Source: Arcanobacterium bovis (GTDB lineage Bacteria; Actinomycetota; Actinomycetes; Actinomycetales; Actinomycetaceae). From it: a stretch of 64,000 nt of DNA. Within the stretch, counting starts at the first letter, position 1. Each line of letters begins with the position of its first letter. The position numbers and the translations under genes are program-made. Shown here piece after piece: positions 56,468 through 64,000 of this stretch. The notes beneath the pieces were generated by a model. It had not been told where the DNA came from. It saw only the letters and a program-made list of their open reading frames with translations, and did not search any database. Where the stretch lies: positions 310,001 through 374,000 of the forward strand of contig NZ_SJDT01000001.1 of NCBI RefSeq assembly GCF_004331995.1. Direction: 5' to 3'.

Positions 56468-57826
56468 TTAGCGAATCAGCATGCCCGGCTCTAGTTCAGC
56501 TCCTGCAGGTGCCGACGCCGGAGACGCAGCTTCTTGCGAAGTGCCACGCCACCGAGAAATCGAGCGCATAAGGTGATAGATGAGGATTGCGCAGAAGGAA
56601 CCAATCGCAATACCTTCAAATACCATGCCGCCCAAGTGAAAACTGTAATTAGCGATCGCCACTACCATCGCAACTGCCGCAGTATTGAGATTTACCGGAT
56701 CGGAGAAATCCACCCGATTTTGTACCCAAATTCGTACGCCGAGCATGCCAATCATTCCATACAGAACAGTTGCCGCTCCCCCAAGTACACCCGGCGGAAT
56801 TGTTGCGATCAGCTGGCCAAACTTCGGGAACATCGACAGTGCCAGCGCAATACTCGCTGCAATAATGTAGGCGGCAGTCGAATATATCCTCGTTGCAGCC
56901 ATCACGCCAATATTTTCAGCATATGTGGTGGTACCCGAACCGCCACCAGCACCAGCGAACATGGTTGAGATACCGTCAGCGAAAAGCGCACGTCCAGTAA
57001 CGTCGTCGAGATCTTTTCCAGTCATTGCCGATACCGACTTCACGTGCCCCACATTCTCAGCGATGAGCACTAAAACCACTGGCACGAAAAGGCCCAGTAG
57101 CGAGGCATCGAATGCCGGCGCACGAAAATGGGGCACACCCAGCCAAGATGCATCTGAAATCGCTGTAAAATCGACCTCACCGCGCACCACGGCCACAACG
57201 TATCCCACGAGCACACCAACGAGAATCGACAAACGTCCGAGAATCCCACGGAACAACACTGTAACAAGGAGAATAGTAACGATAGTGACGATAGCCGTCA
57301 CCGGCGCCGTCTTGACGTTGTTCCACGCTGCCGGAGCCAAATTGAAACCGATAAGCGAGACAATCGCACCGGTCACTACCGGAGGCATGAGCTTGTCGAT
57401 CCACCGCGCGCCTGCGAAGTGCACAATCACACCCACCAATGCGAGAGTTACACCCACGGCAATGATTCCACCCTGCGCCAATGCTGCTTTTGCTTCATCG
57501 AGTGGCGCGCCGCCGCCGGCCACATATCCCGTTACCGCCCCAATCGGCGCCAATAAAGCGAAGGACGACCCCAAATAAGATGGAAGCCGCCCCGCCGTCA
57601 CCAAGATAAAAAGAATGGTTCCGAATCCGGTGAAAAATAACGTCGTTGCCGGATCGAAACCAGTTAATAGCGGAACCAAGAACGTGGCTCCAAACATTGC
57701 CACCACGTGTTGAGCTCCAATGCCAAACATAATTGGCCAGTTCATTCGTTCATTAGGAAGAACCACATCGCCCGGGGGCATATGTTTGCCATTTCCGTGT
57801 AATTTCCAACCCAGCTTCTGCGCCAT
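56468..57826 (-). CDS. uraA: NCS2 uracil permease (UraA type)
   Basis: A 452-residue permease with about 14 TM segments. The N-terminal GIGAQHVVAMFGATFLVPLLTGFDP is the UraA signature, and the TM8/TM10 substrate site has LVLIAENVGHVKSVSAMTG (Glu in IAENVGH) and GGGSGTTTYAENIGVMAAT (Glu in YAENIG). It should import uracil with protons. A xanthine or thymine specificity is less likely. A Pro/Ala-rich tail ends the protein. Monocistronic. Confidence 0.92.
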   Translation of the reverse strand: MAQKLGWKLHGNGKHMPPGDVVLPNERMNWPIMFGIGAQHVVAMFGATFLVPLLTGFDPATTLFFTGFGTILFILVTAGRLPSYLGSSFALLAPIGAVTGYVAGGGAPLDEAKAALAQGGIIAVGVTLALVGVIVHFAGARWIDKLMPPVVTGAIVSLIGFNLAPAAWNNVKTAPVTAIVTIVTILLVTVLFRGILGRLSILVGVLVGYVVAVVRGEVDFTAISDASWLGVPHFRAPAFDASLLGLFVPVVLVLIAENVGHVKSVSAMTGKDLDDVTGRALFADGISTMFAGAGGGSGTTTYAENIGVMAATRIYSTAAYIIAASIALALSMFPKFGQLIATIPPGVLGGAATVLYGMIGMLGVRIWVQNRVDFSDPVNLNTAAVAMVVAIANYSFHLGGMVFEGIAIGSFCAILIYHLMRSISRWRGTSQEAASPASAPAGAELEPGMLIR

Positions 57827-58048
57827 AACTTCTCCTCTTAGTTAGTGGATTCTCAGTTATGGTAGTGGCTCGAAGCCGCTTTCCGCGCACTGTCCAGATG
57901 TTGTAGTATTCACGGTTCAAAATACGGAATTTTTGAGCAATTCATGGCAGACTTATAGCAGTGTTTTTTCTACGGCCGCTTATGCGCAACAGACGCGCAC
58001 GTCTAAGCCGAGTCCGTAACCACTAAAGCCCGAATTACCAGCGTTAAT

Positions 58049-58588
58049 TCAGCGTTCAAACACGTATAGCGTTTCGAAAAATTCCGTAATCACCTCAGCG
58101 CGCTCATCAAATTCGCCGCCAAGGTCGGAAATCTCACGTTCAAAGAAATCGCGATGCGCACGAACCCAATCTGCGTAGCTACCTTCGCCCTCCGCTTGGG
58201 CAACATGCTCATCAACATCGGCAAATGGCACGATCTCAATCGCAGTATTGCACAACAAAGCGCGTGGAACGCCGTCGCCATCACATAAAATGCTCAAATC
58301 GCCCACGGTGGGAATCGGTACACCCGCCTTTGCATACGAAGGTAGGTACGACGACGTAGCACGCTTCTTGCCTTGCGTCACCAGCTCACACAAACGGTTC
58401 GCCTGCTCACGATCCATACCGAATGCGAACGACGACGGTCGCAACGATGTCAAATCGTCCTGCGAGCTAAAACTCTCCGCCAAATTTAACTTCGCCGCAT
58501 TGATGGCATGAATCCAAAAAGCTTCCAAATCAGCAGATCGCGGCTCGATAATCTTCTGTGATCCAAGCGTATCGTGTGGCTCAACCAT
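58049..58588 (-). CDS. ASCH domain protein
   Basis: A 179-residue protein from ATG 58586-58588, inside the last codons of the upstream gene (8-bp overlap, GGTGAG as ribosome site). The ASCH fold has FAFGMDREQANRLCELVTQGKKRATSSYLPSYAKAG (segments), VGDLSILCDGDGVPRALL and the family's EIVPFADVDEHVAQAEGEG with DWVRAHRDFFERE. ASCH domains bind RNA and some cleave acylated cytidine (YqfB-type amidohydrolase). The Gly-Lys-Lys motif GKKRAT supports a YhfF-like branch. Biological role is unknown; coupled to the 449-aa gene. Confidence 0.85.
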   Translation of the reverse strand: MVEPHDTLGSQKIIEPRSADLEAFWIHAINAAKLNLAESFSSQDDLTSLRPSSFAFGMDREQANRLCELVTQGKKRATSSYLPSYAKAGVPIPTVGDLSILCDGDGVPRALLCNTAIEIVPFADVDEHVAQAEGEGSYADWVRAHRDFFEREISDLGGEFDERAEVITEFFETLYVFER

Positions 58589-59930
58589 GCTGCTCACCGT
58601 CTGTATCTGCCGAATGTTTATCTTCAACGCCCGTACCGTGCCAAGAGTGCAACTCTGTATCGGTTTGCTGGAAAATTGTTTGCACCCAGTGAGTGGCGAG
58701 CACTCGAGACATCGCATTAACCATCAGAGCAGCACCAATGCCGATCTTGAGCTTCGAATGCTTCGTTTTCTCGCCACCGCGCAAGCCTTGAGACAGCACA
58801 ATTCCGCCGATACCCGCTTGGATCGCCCCCACAAGTGACACAATCCACGGCCGGTTCAAATACACCGCACGATACGCCCTCGCAACATCGGGATCTGCCA
58901 AACCTTCTCCGGCGATCTCCCACGCCAAAGCCTCCGAAAAAACCTCAGACTTACTCTGCTGAGCTTTGAAGATACGTGCACGAGGAATGTCCGTCAATGC
59001 ACCGTGACCGCGCAATACATCCATAACTTCAGAGGGCAGACCCAATGCGCGCACAAGATTCTGTGCACCCTCCGCAGCCGGAACCAGCAAAGCTTGGCGC
59101 ACATCAGCAAAAGTCACGTCCACAATATCAGCCACAGCTCGACGTGCCACCGCACCGGCACCAAGCTCATCATCAACGAAAGCCGTGGCGACGGCGTCGC
59201 TCGTTATCCACGGGAATATCGGCTGTTCACCGGACCAATCCCACGTAAGACTCGTATTATTCCGACGCACCACCAGCAAAGGACGCTGCCCGTGTGCGCT
59301 ACCAGCCGACAACGCAACCACAAAGTCCGGGCGCGGGAAGATTTTTCGCGTGAGATCAAGCGACTGCTCAGACACTACCAAGCGCACATCACCCAATTTC
59401 ACAACAGCCAAATCGGTGTTTTCAGCATTCGCCATCGCCGGCATTTCCGACATTGCCAAATCTGCCAGCAACAACATCGGTGCTGCCTCAAAGTCAGGCA
59501 AATCATCGCCAATAATGCCATCAGCGGAATCATCTACACTCGCAGCATCAGGGAATGTGCGCGGCAAAACTGGATCTTCACCTGCAGCCGCAGCCAAATC
59601 GGCGTCGTCAATATCTACCGCACCCAAGTCAATCGGTCCATAGACCACGTTATCGTCGATTTCCACCGCGATTTTGCGCAAACGTTGCGCCATTTCTTGG
59701 ATCAAGTCATTCACCGAGTAGCCGAGAAACACCTGGCCTTCGTCGTCCAGAGTCGCCACACGACGACGCCGCCCACCTACCGCGAGCTCGAAATCGAAAC
59801 CGCCGTCGCCGTCGTCTGCACCTCGCCCGAGGATACGATACTCAGCAAAAAAATCGAGAATATCGTTTGTGCTAGTCAAACGCGAATCGAGCCGTTCAAT
59901 ACGGCCACGGACTGGTCGCCAAGATACCAT
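58581..59930 (-). CDS. Unrecognised 449-aa protein with hydrophobic C-terminal region
   Basis: I do not recognise the family. The N-terminal third has an Arg-rich start (RPVRGRIERLDSRL) and an acidic stretch (GADDGDGGFDFELAVGG), then alpha/beta segments. Residues about 180-235 (AVVKLGDVRLVVSEQSLDL, DFVVALSAG, RPLLVVRRN) look like beta strands. The segment VDVTFADVRQALLVPAAEG is followed by helices and two hydrophobic stretches (about 370-385 and 398-413; WIVSLVGAIQAGIGGIVL, KIGIGAALMVNAMSRVL). The end is polar. It is followed by the overlapping ASCH gene. Homologues probably exist in related genera. Membrane-associated by prediction. Confidence 0.7.
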   Translation of the reverse strand: MVSWRPVRGRIERLDSRLTSTNDILDFFAEYRILGRGADDGDGGFDFELAVGGRRRRVATLDDEGQVFLGYSVNDLIQEMAQRLRKIAVEIDDNVVYGPIDLGAVDIDDADLAAAAGEDPVLPRTFPDAASVDDSADGIIGDDLPDFEAAPMLLLADLAMSEMPAMANAENTDLAVVKLGDVRLVVSEQSLDLTRKIFPRPDFVVALSAGSAHGQRPLLVVRRNNTSLTWDWSGEQPIFPWITSDAVATAFVDDELGAGAVARRAVADIVDVTFADVRQALLVPAAEGAQNLVRALGLPSEVMDVLRGHGALTDIPRARIFKAQQSKSEVFSEALAWEIAGEGLADPDVARAYRAVYLNRPWIVSLVGAIQAGIGGIVLSQGLRGGEKTKHSKLKIGIGAALMVNAMSRVLATHWVQTIFQQTDTELHSWHGTGVEDKHSADTDGEQHG

Positions 59931-60045
59931 GAGGAACGCCTTTCTGTTTCCTCTAGCTTAACTCAGAACGCCGCGCGGAGGGAGAAGAATTTTCGCTCAG
60001 CGTGAGCGATAAATTTCTCGCCACAAAGTAGCAGCAAGCCTTAGC

Positions 60046-61011
60046 TCACTGCTCGCGCAGTTGATCAACCTGATACAGTGCAATTCCGGTAGCTACTGCA
60101 GCGTTGAGCGATTCCATATCGGAAGCGATTGGAATGGAAGCCACAGCGTCGCAGGTCTCGCGCACGAGACGCGAAAGTCCCTTGCCTTCCGATCCCGTTA
60201 CCAGCACCAAGGGAACATCTGCAAGGCTCAACGAGGAAACCGACTGATCGCCGTCGCCAGCCAAGCCCACCACAAAGTAGCCATTGGCCTTGAGCTGCTC
60301 GAGCGCACGCACCAAATTCTTTTCCCGCGCAATAGGAACCCGTGCCACTGCACCTGCGGAAACTTTCCACACCGTCACATTTACCGAAGCAGAACGGCGC
60401 TCAGGAATAAGCACACCATCGGCGCGGAAAGCTGATGCAGAACGCAAAACCGCACCTAAATTGTGTGGGTCAGTTACCGAATCGAGAGCAACAATGAGTC
60501 CGGGGCGGGCCGAATCGTAGGATGCCTCTACCAGCTCATCTAGCTCTGCATATTCATACGGCGGAACTTCCAAAGCCACACCTTGATGAACAGCACCATC
60601 GGTCATGCGATCCAGCTCAGAGCGCGTCACTTCGAGCAACGGTGCACCGGCACGCGTAGCTGCCCGCATAATTTCGGCAACTCGATCGTCATTGGCCAAA
60701 GCACCAACCACAAAAACGCGCGTGAATGGAATACCTGAGGAAACAGCTTCCACCACGGGATTGCGTCCCGCGATCAGTTCATGCCCAGCTGGCAAGCGCA
60801 AAATACCGCGCAGTTTCGGGCCAGCGGCTTTGGCCGCAGCAGCTTCAGCGGCCTTCTTGCGTTTATAGGCCGGATGATAGGTGCGATCCTCTGCTTTTGG
60901 CGTAGGGCCTTTACCCTCAAGAGCAGCACGACGTTGCCCACCTGAACCAACTTTCGTACCTTTTTTTGCACCTTTACGAATCGCACCAGGGCGTCCAAAA
61001 TGATTAGCCAT
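60046..61011 (-). CDS. rlmB: SpoU-family 23S rRNA 2'-O-methyltransferase RlmB
   Basis: A 321-residue TrmH/SpoU methyltransferase that methylates G2251 of 23S rRNA. A basic N-terminal tail of about 75 residues is followed by an RNA-binding domain (AGRNPVVEAVSSGIPFTRVF, about 80-150) and a SPOUT domain: motif 1 ALDSVTDPHNLGAVLRSA, motif 2 LVTGSEGKGLSRLVRE, motif 3 IPIASDMESLNAAVATGIAL. The gene begins 3 bp after the cysS stop, a common pairing. Confidence 0.94.
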   Translation of the reverse strand: MANHFGRPGAIRKGAKKGTKVGSGGQRRAALEGKGPTPKAEDRTYHPAYKRKKAAEAAAAKAAGPKLRGILRLPAGHELIAGRNPVVEAVSSGIPFTRVFVVGALANDDRVAEIMRAATRAGAPLLEVTRSELDRMTDGAVHQGVALEVPPYEYAELDELVEASYDSARPGLIVALDSVTDPHNLGAVLRSASAFRADGVLIPERRSASVNVTVWKVSAGAVARVPIAREKNLVRALEQLKANGYFVVGLAGDGDQSVSSLSLADVPLVLVTGSEGKGLSRLVRETCDAVASIPIASDMESLNAAVATGIALYQVDQLREQ

Positions 61012-61014
61012 ATA

Positions 61015-62442
61015 TTACTCGCTCATCTTCCATCGAGCGCCATCGCTGGAATCTTCCACCACAATGCCTGCATTGGTCAAAGCATCACGGAGGGCATCAG
61101 CGGTAGCCCAGTCTTTATTCTCACGAGCCGTGGCTCGATCTTTCAAAATTCCTTGCACCAAAGAATCCAAAGCCGAATGCAGCTTTCCTTCTTGTGAATC
61201 GCCACCACGCCACGGAGCAGCAAAAGGATCTAATCCCAGCACATCCAACATTGAGCGCACCAATAGTTGTGCTCGACGCACTGCCTCATGATCCTTCGCA
61301 GCAAGTGCAGCATTTCCCTGTTTCACATGCTCATGAATCACCGCGAGCGCCGCTGAAACGTTGAGATCGTCGTCCATCGCCCACACAAAATCTTGTGGCA
61401 AATCCGCGATTCCTACCTGCGCGATCTCCTCAGCAGCAATCTCGCCAATGGCATCAACAGCGCGCGAGACGAATCCCGAGAGCCGCTCCCACACAGCATT
61501 AGCTTCCTCGAGCGTGCGATCCGAATAGGCCACTGTAGAGCGATAATGCACTGTACCGAGCGCAAGACGCACGAGCACAGCCGGATGATCTTTGAGGATG
61601 TTTTCGACGGTGAGTGAGTTCCCAAGCGATTTGCTCATCTTTTCGCCGTCGATCGTCACCCAAGCATTGTGCATCCAGTAACGGGCAAAGCCGTAACCAG
61701 CGGCATGAGATTGCGCCTGTTCATTCTCGTGGTGCGGGAAACGCAGATCAATTCCGCCGCCGTGAATATCAAAGCTCTCACCCAAGTACTTTCCAGACAT
61801 CGCCGAGCACTCCAAGTGCCAACCTGGCCGTCCACGCCCCCACGGCGTCACCCACGAAGCGGTGAGCGGCTCATGAGGTTTCGCTGCTTTCCACAGCGCG
61901 AAGTCGTGCGGAGAGCGTTTATCTGGTTCAGAGTCGTTTTCGTCGGCATGCAAGTCCGCGAACGATTGGCGCGTCAGCGAGCCGTAGTCTGGCAAGGAGG
62001 CGACGTCGAAATACACGTTTCCTTCATCACCCACGTAAGCATGACCACAGTCGATAATGCGCTGGATCAGCTCGATCATTTCTGGCACATGTGCTGTAGC
62101 GCGCGGCTCGTAGCTGGGACGCAACACGCCAAGCGCGTCATAAGCTGCCGTAAATTCGTTTTCGAATCGGTAAGCCCAAGCCCACCACGGCCAGCCAGCT
62201 TCGGCAGATTTGTTGAGGATTTTGTCGTCAATATCAGTGACATTGCGAATCAGCGTGACCTCATACCCACTGCGGCGCAACCAGCGAACAAGCACGTCAA
62301 AGGCAAGTGCTGAGCGAATATGACCAATGTGCGGAGAGCCTTGCACAGTGGCGCCACACAAATAAATTCCAACCTTGCCGGGCTGGATTGGTTCAAAATC
62401 GCGTGTGGAGCGCGTCGCAGAGTCATGGATTCTTAGAGTCAC
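61015..62442 (-). CDS. cysS: Cysteinyl-tRNA synthetase
   Basis: A 475-residue class I synthetase. Cys in [19 protein letters not shown] (zinc ligand and HIGH motif), WHLECSAM (second zinc Cys) and [11 protein letters not shown] (zinc His), and KMSKSLGNS complete the active site. C-terminal DALR domain (about 360-475). Start is GTG at 62440-62442, preceded by AAGGTAGG; a minimal ATG-TGA ORF overlaps the start. No MshC-type motif set is seen to suggest the mycothiol ligase. First gene of a cysS-rlmB unit. Confidence 0.95.
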   Translation of the reverse strand: MTLRIHDSATRSTRDFEPIQPGKVGIYLCGATVQGSPHIGHIRSALAFDVLVRWLRRSGYEVTLIRNVTDIDDKILNKSAEAGWPWWAWAYRFENEFTAAYDALGVLRPSYEPRATAHVPEMIELIQRIIDCGHAYVGDEGNVYFDVASLPDYGSLTRQSFADLHADENDSEPDKRSPHDFALWKAAKPHEPLTASWVTPWGRGRPGWHLECSAMSGKYLGESFDIHGGGIDLRFPHHENEQAQSHAAGYGFARYWMHNAWVTIDGEKMSKSLGNSLTVENILKDHPAVLVRLALGTVHYRSTVAYSDRTLEEANAVWERLSGFVSRAVDAIGEIAAEEIAQVGIADLPQDFVWAMDDDLNVSAALAVIHEHVKQGNAALAAKDHEAVRRAQLLVRSMLDVLGLDPFAAPWRGGDSQEGKLHSALDSLVQGILKDRATARENKDWATADALRDALTNAGIVVEDSSDGARWKMSE

Positions 62443-62470
62443 ATAACTAGCCTACCTTGCCACGCTAAAT

Positions 62471-62531
62471 TCGTGCCAAAATACTGCACACTTTGGCTAT
62501 TTTGCGGTTATCGTCATGCTATTTGGCACGA
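62471..62531. promoter_or_regulatory. Inverted repeat between cysS and the UMF1 MFS gene
   Basis: TCGTGCCAAA (62471-62480) and TTTGGCACGA (62522-62531) are perfect 10-bp complements 41 bp apart, in the divergent spacer. A nearer CTTTGG (62491) can also pair with CCAAA of the left arm. It may be a leader structure of cysS or a two-site operator. The TGGNACCGCG T-box motif is absent. Confidence 0.4.
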
Positions 62532-62662
62532 TCTTGCACGCAGCGACAACGCGAGCTTGCACCCGTAAAAATGCGAATTTTCACGCCCGCAAGCAAAACA
62601 ATTTACTGGTTGTTTATGCGTGGTTTTACAATTTGTTGAAATTTCGAAGTATTTTGGTAAGT

Positions 62663-64000
62663 ATGACTGAACAAAATTCAGCACAAGCTGTGCTGCCTCC
62701 AGACGCTGCCATCGCAAGCCTTGTTTCTGATTCCATTAACGACGACGGCGTTACCAGCAAGTCTCCCAGCCTCAACGGCGATCTTTCCACCAGTAGCGAC
62801 AAGGTTTTCACCAAAGCCGTGCTGGCATGGGGCTCGTGGGACTGGGCATCGGCAGCATTCAACGCAGTGGTAACTACCTTTGTGTTTTCCGTGTACCTCA
62901 CGAACGCCAAGCTTTTCGGATCTTCTGCAAATACCCTGCTTGGTTACGCTCTCTCCATTGCTGGAATTATCATCGCCATCGTGGCACCCGCTCTCGGTCA
63001 GAGTGTTGATCGAAGCGGAAAATCCGCAACGGTACTGCGTATCGCAACGCTGAGCGTCGTCGTCATCATCGCAGGACTCTTCTTTGTATCGCCGAACGAA
63101 AACCGCCTCTGGCTCGGTCTGTTCTTGCTCGCTGCCGGAAATATCGCTTTTGAAACTGGCTCGGTTATTTATAACGCCATGATCTCGGACATCTCCACAC
63201 CAAAGACTGTTGGGCGCATTTCGGGATTCGGCTGGGGTCTGGGCTATGTGGGCGGAATTGTTCTGCTCTTGACGCTGTTCGTCGGATTCATCAGCCCCGA
63301 GGTCGGCTGGTTCGGAGTCACCAAAGACAACGGCCTCAACATCCGTGTTGCCATGCTGATCGCCGCGGCATGGGCGCTGATTTTCTCGGCTCCCCTGCTC
63401 ATCACTGCCAAAGACAAACCACGCCGCGAAGGAACGTCGAGCGCTGGAATTATCGACGCATACAAGCAGCTCTTCGCCTCAATTCGCCATCTGTGGGACG
63501 TGGATCGTTCCGTGGTGTGGTTCCTCATTTCCTCCGCAATTTATCGCGACGGCCTTGCCGGAGTATTCACCTTCGGCGCGATTTTGGCCTCTACCGCTTT
63601 CGGTTTCAGCGGTGGCGAAGTCATTATCTTCGGCGTGATTTCGAACGTTGTGGCAGGTATCGCCACCATTGGCTTCGGCTTCCTCGACGACAAGCTCGGC
63701 TCGCGCGCCGTCGTCATTATGTCAGTTGCCTCCATGACGGTATTTTCGCTCATCGTTTTCCTGTTCCACGACGGCGTAGGATCGCTTGACGCAAAAGGCG
63801 TATTTTGGGTGTTTGGCGTGGGATTGTGCGTTTTTGTGGGCCCAACACAGTCTGCCTCACGCACATATTTGGCACGAATCGCTCCTAAGGGCGAGGAAGG
63901 CGAGCTGTTTGGTCTCTATGCGACGACGGGGCGCGCTGTTTCGTTCCTCGCGCCGTTCATGTATTCGACGGCGATCAGTATCGGCGCAGCTCTTACTGGC
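62663..64000 (+). CDS. UMF1-type MFS transporter, 3' end outside window
   Basis: Starts at ATG 62663 and runs open to the window edge (446 codons seen). A 45-residue Ser/Asp-rich N-terminal tail precedes at least 11 TM helices. WGSWDWASAAFNAVVTTFVF opens TM1, APALGQSVDRSGK is the loop 2-3 motif, and GRISGFGWGLGYVGGIVLLL and PTQSASRTYLARIAPKGEEGE are hallmarks of the UMF1/Atg22-like family. Atg22 in yeast exports amino acids from the vacuole; in bacteria the substrate is unknown. Ribosome site is weak (GGTAAG). Confidence 0.88.
   Translation, partial: MTEQNSAQAVLPPDAAIASLVSDSINDDGVTSKSPSLNGDLSTSSDKVFTKAVLAWGSWDWASAAFNAVVTTFVFSVYLTNAKLFGSSANTLLGYALSIAGIIIAIVAPALGQSVDRSGKSATVLRIATLSVVVIIAGLFFVSPNENRLWLGLFLLAAGNIAFETGSVIYNAMISDISTPKTVGRISGFGWGLGYVGGIVLLLTLFVGFISPEVGWFGVTKDNGLNIRVAMLIAAAWALIFSAPLLITAKDKPRREGTSSAGIIDAYKQLFASIRHLWDVDRSVVWFLISSAIYRDGLAGVFTFGAILASTAFGFSGGEVIIFGVISNVVAGIATIGFGFLDDKLGSRAVVIMSVASMTVFSLIVFLFHDGVGSLDAKGVFWVFGVGLCVFVGPTQSASRTYLARIAPKGEEGELFGLYATTGRAVSFLAPFMYSTAISIGAALTG

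Noticed and set aside
59004-60005. Plus-strand frame of 333 codons opposite the 449-aa gene
   Set aside because: The minus frame is longer, overlaps its downstream ASCH gene in the way real operon genes do, and shows a normal residue mix; the antisense one is Arg/His/Thr-rich.
62443-62662. Possible T-box before cysS
   Set aside because: The T-box motif TGGNACCGCG and the AGTA-box stem are absent.

Overview
The window looks like chromosomal DNA of a moderate-GC actinobacterium, most likely from the Actinomycetaceae (Arcanobacterium/Trueperella-like). The pointers are family-level and seen in the translations: DtxR-type regulator, DUF3027 next to a cold-shock protein, DUF3263 next to a LytR_C protein, DUF4032, PhoP-like two-component pair, and an 'anchored repeat' (choice-of-anchor M) ABC system. 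GTG starts and 1-8 bp gene overlaps are common. I see no rRNA, phage, insertion sequence, integrase or CRISPR array.

Layout. 1-8.1 kb: partial universal stress protein, NlpC/P60 cell-wall hydrolase, DtxR repressor, serC, AzgA-type purine permease, manA, DUF3027 and a cold-shock-domain gene. 8.3-14.4 kb, plus strand: TPM-domain protein, PspA, an NYN protein with a split domain, and a response regulator/sensor kinase pair. 14.5-21.3 kb: PlsC acyltransferase with an SDR, solo groEL behind two CIRCE operators, LytR_C and DUF3263 proteins, ung, an alanine/sodium symporter. 21.5-28 kb: a YhgE/Pip heptad-repeat membrane protein; then a promoter, an unlisted 33-residue cysteine-rich leader ORF and a DAACS symporter; an HSL-type esterase; a lone FetB permease.

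28.3-37.5 kb is the most distinctive region: six minus-strand genes, each junction overlapping by 4 bp, coding for a ZnuA-like lipoprotein, an ATPase, a permease and three surface proteins built from M domains. Family knowledge suggests a substrate relay across the wall to the importer. HxH motifs recur in the M domains, and two M modules appear circularly permuted.

37.6-50 kb: MFS transporter with a glycerophosphodiesterase, tRNA-Thr, DsbA-like thioredoxin-fold protein, membrane Ser/Thr kinase, MsmX/UgpC-type ATPase, DUF4032 kinase-like protein, a small membrane protein, asd-lysC. 50-64 kb: recR-dnaX, tsaD, SRP RNA, tRNA-Ser, a Cys-containing HTH regulator, a second LytR_C protein, uracil permease, an ASCH protein coupled to an unrecognised 449-aa membrane protein, rlmB-cysS and a UMF1-type MFS gene cut by the window edge.

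The two candidates for something new are the cysteine-rich leader ahead of the DAACS symporter (a likely cysteine-sensing attenuator) and the permuted M domains of the anchored-repeat importer. Both are inferences from sequence reading and need searches or experiments.
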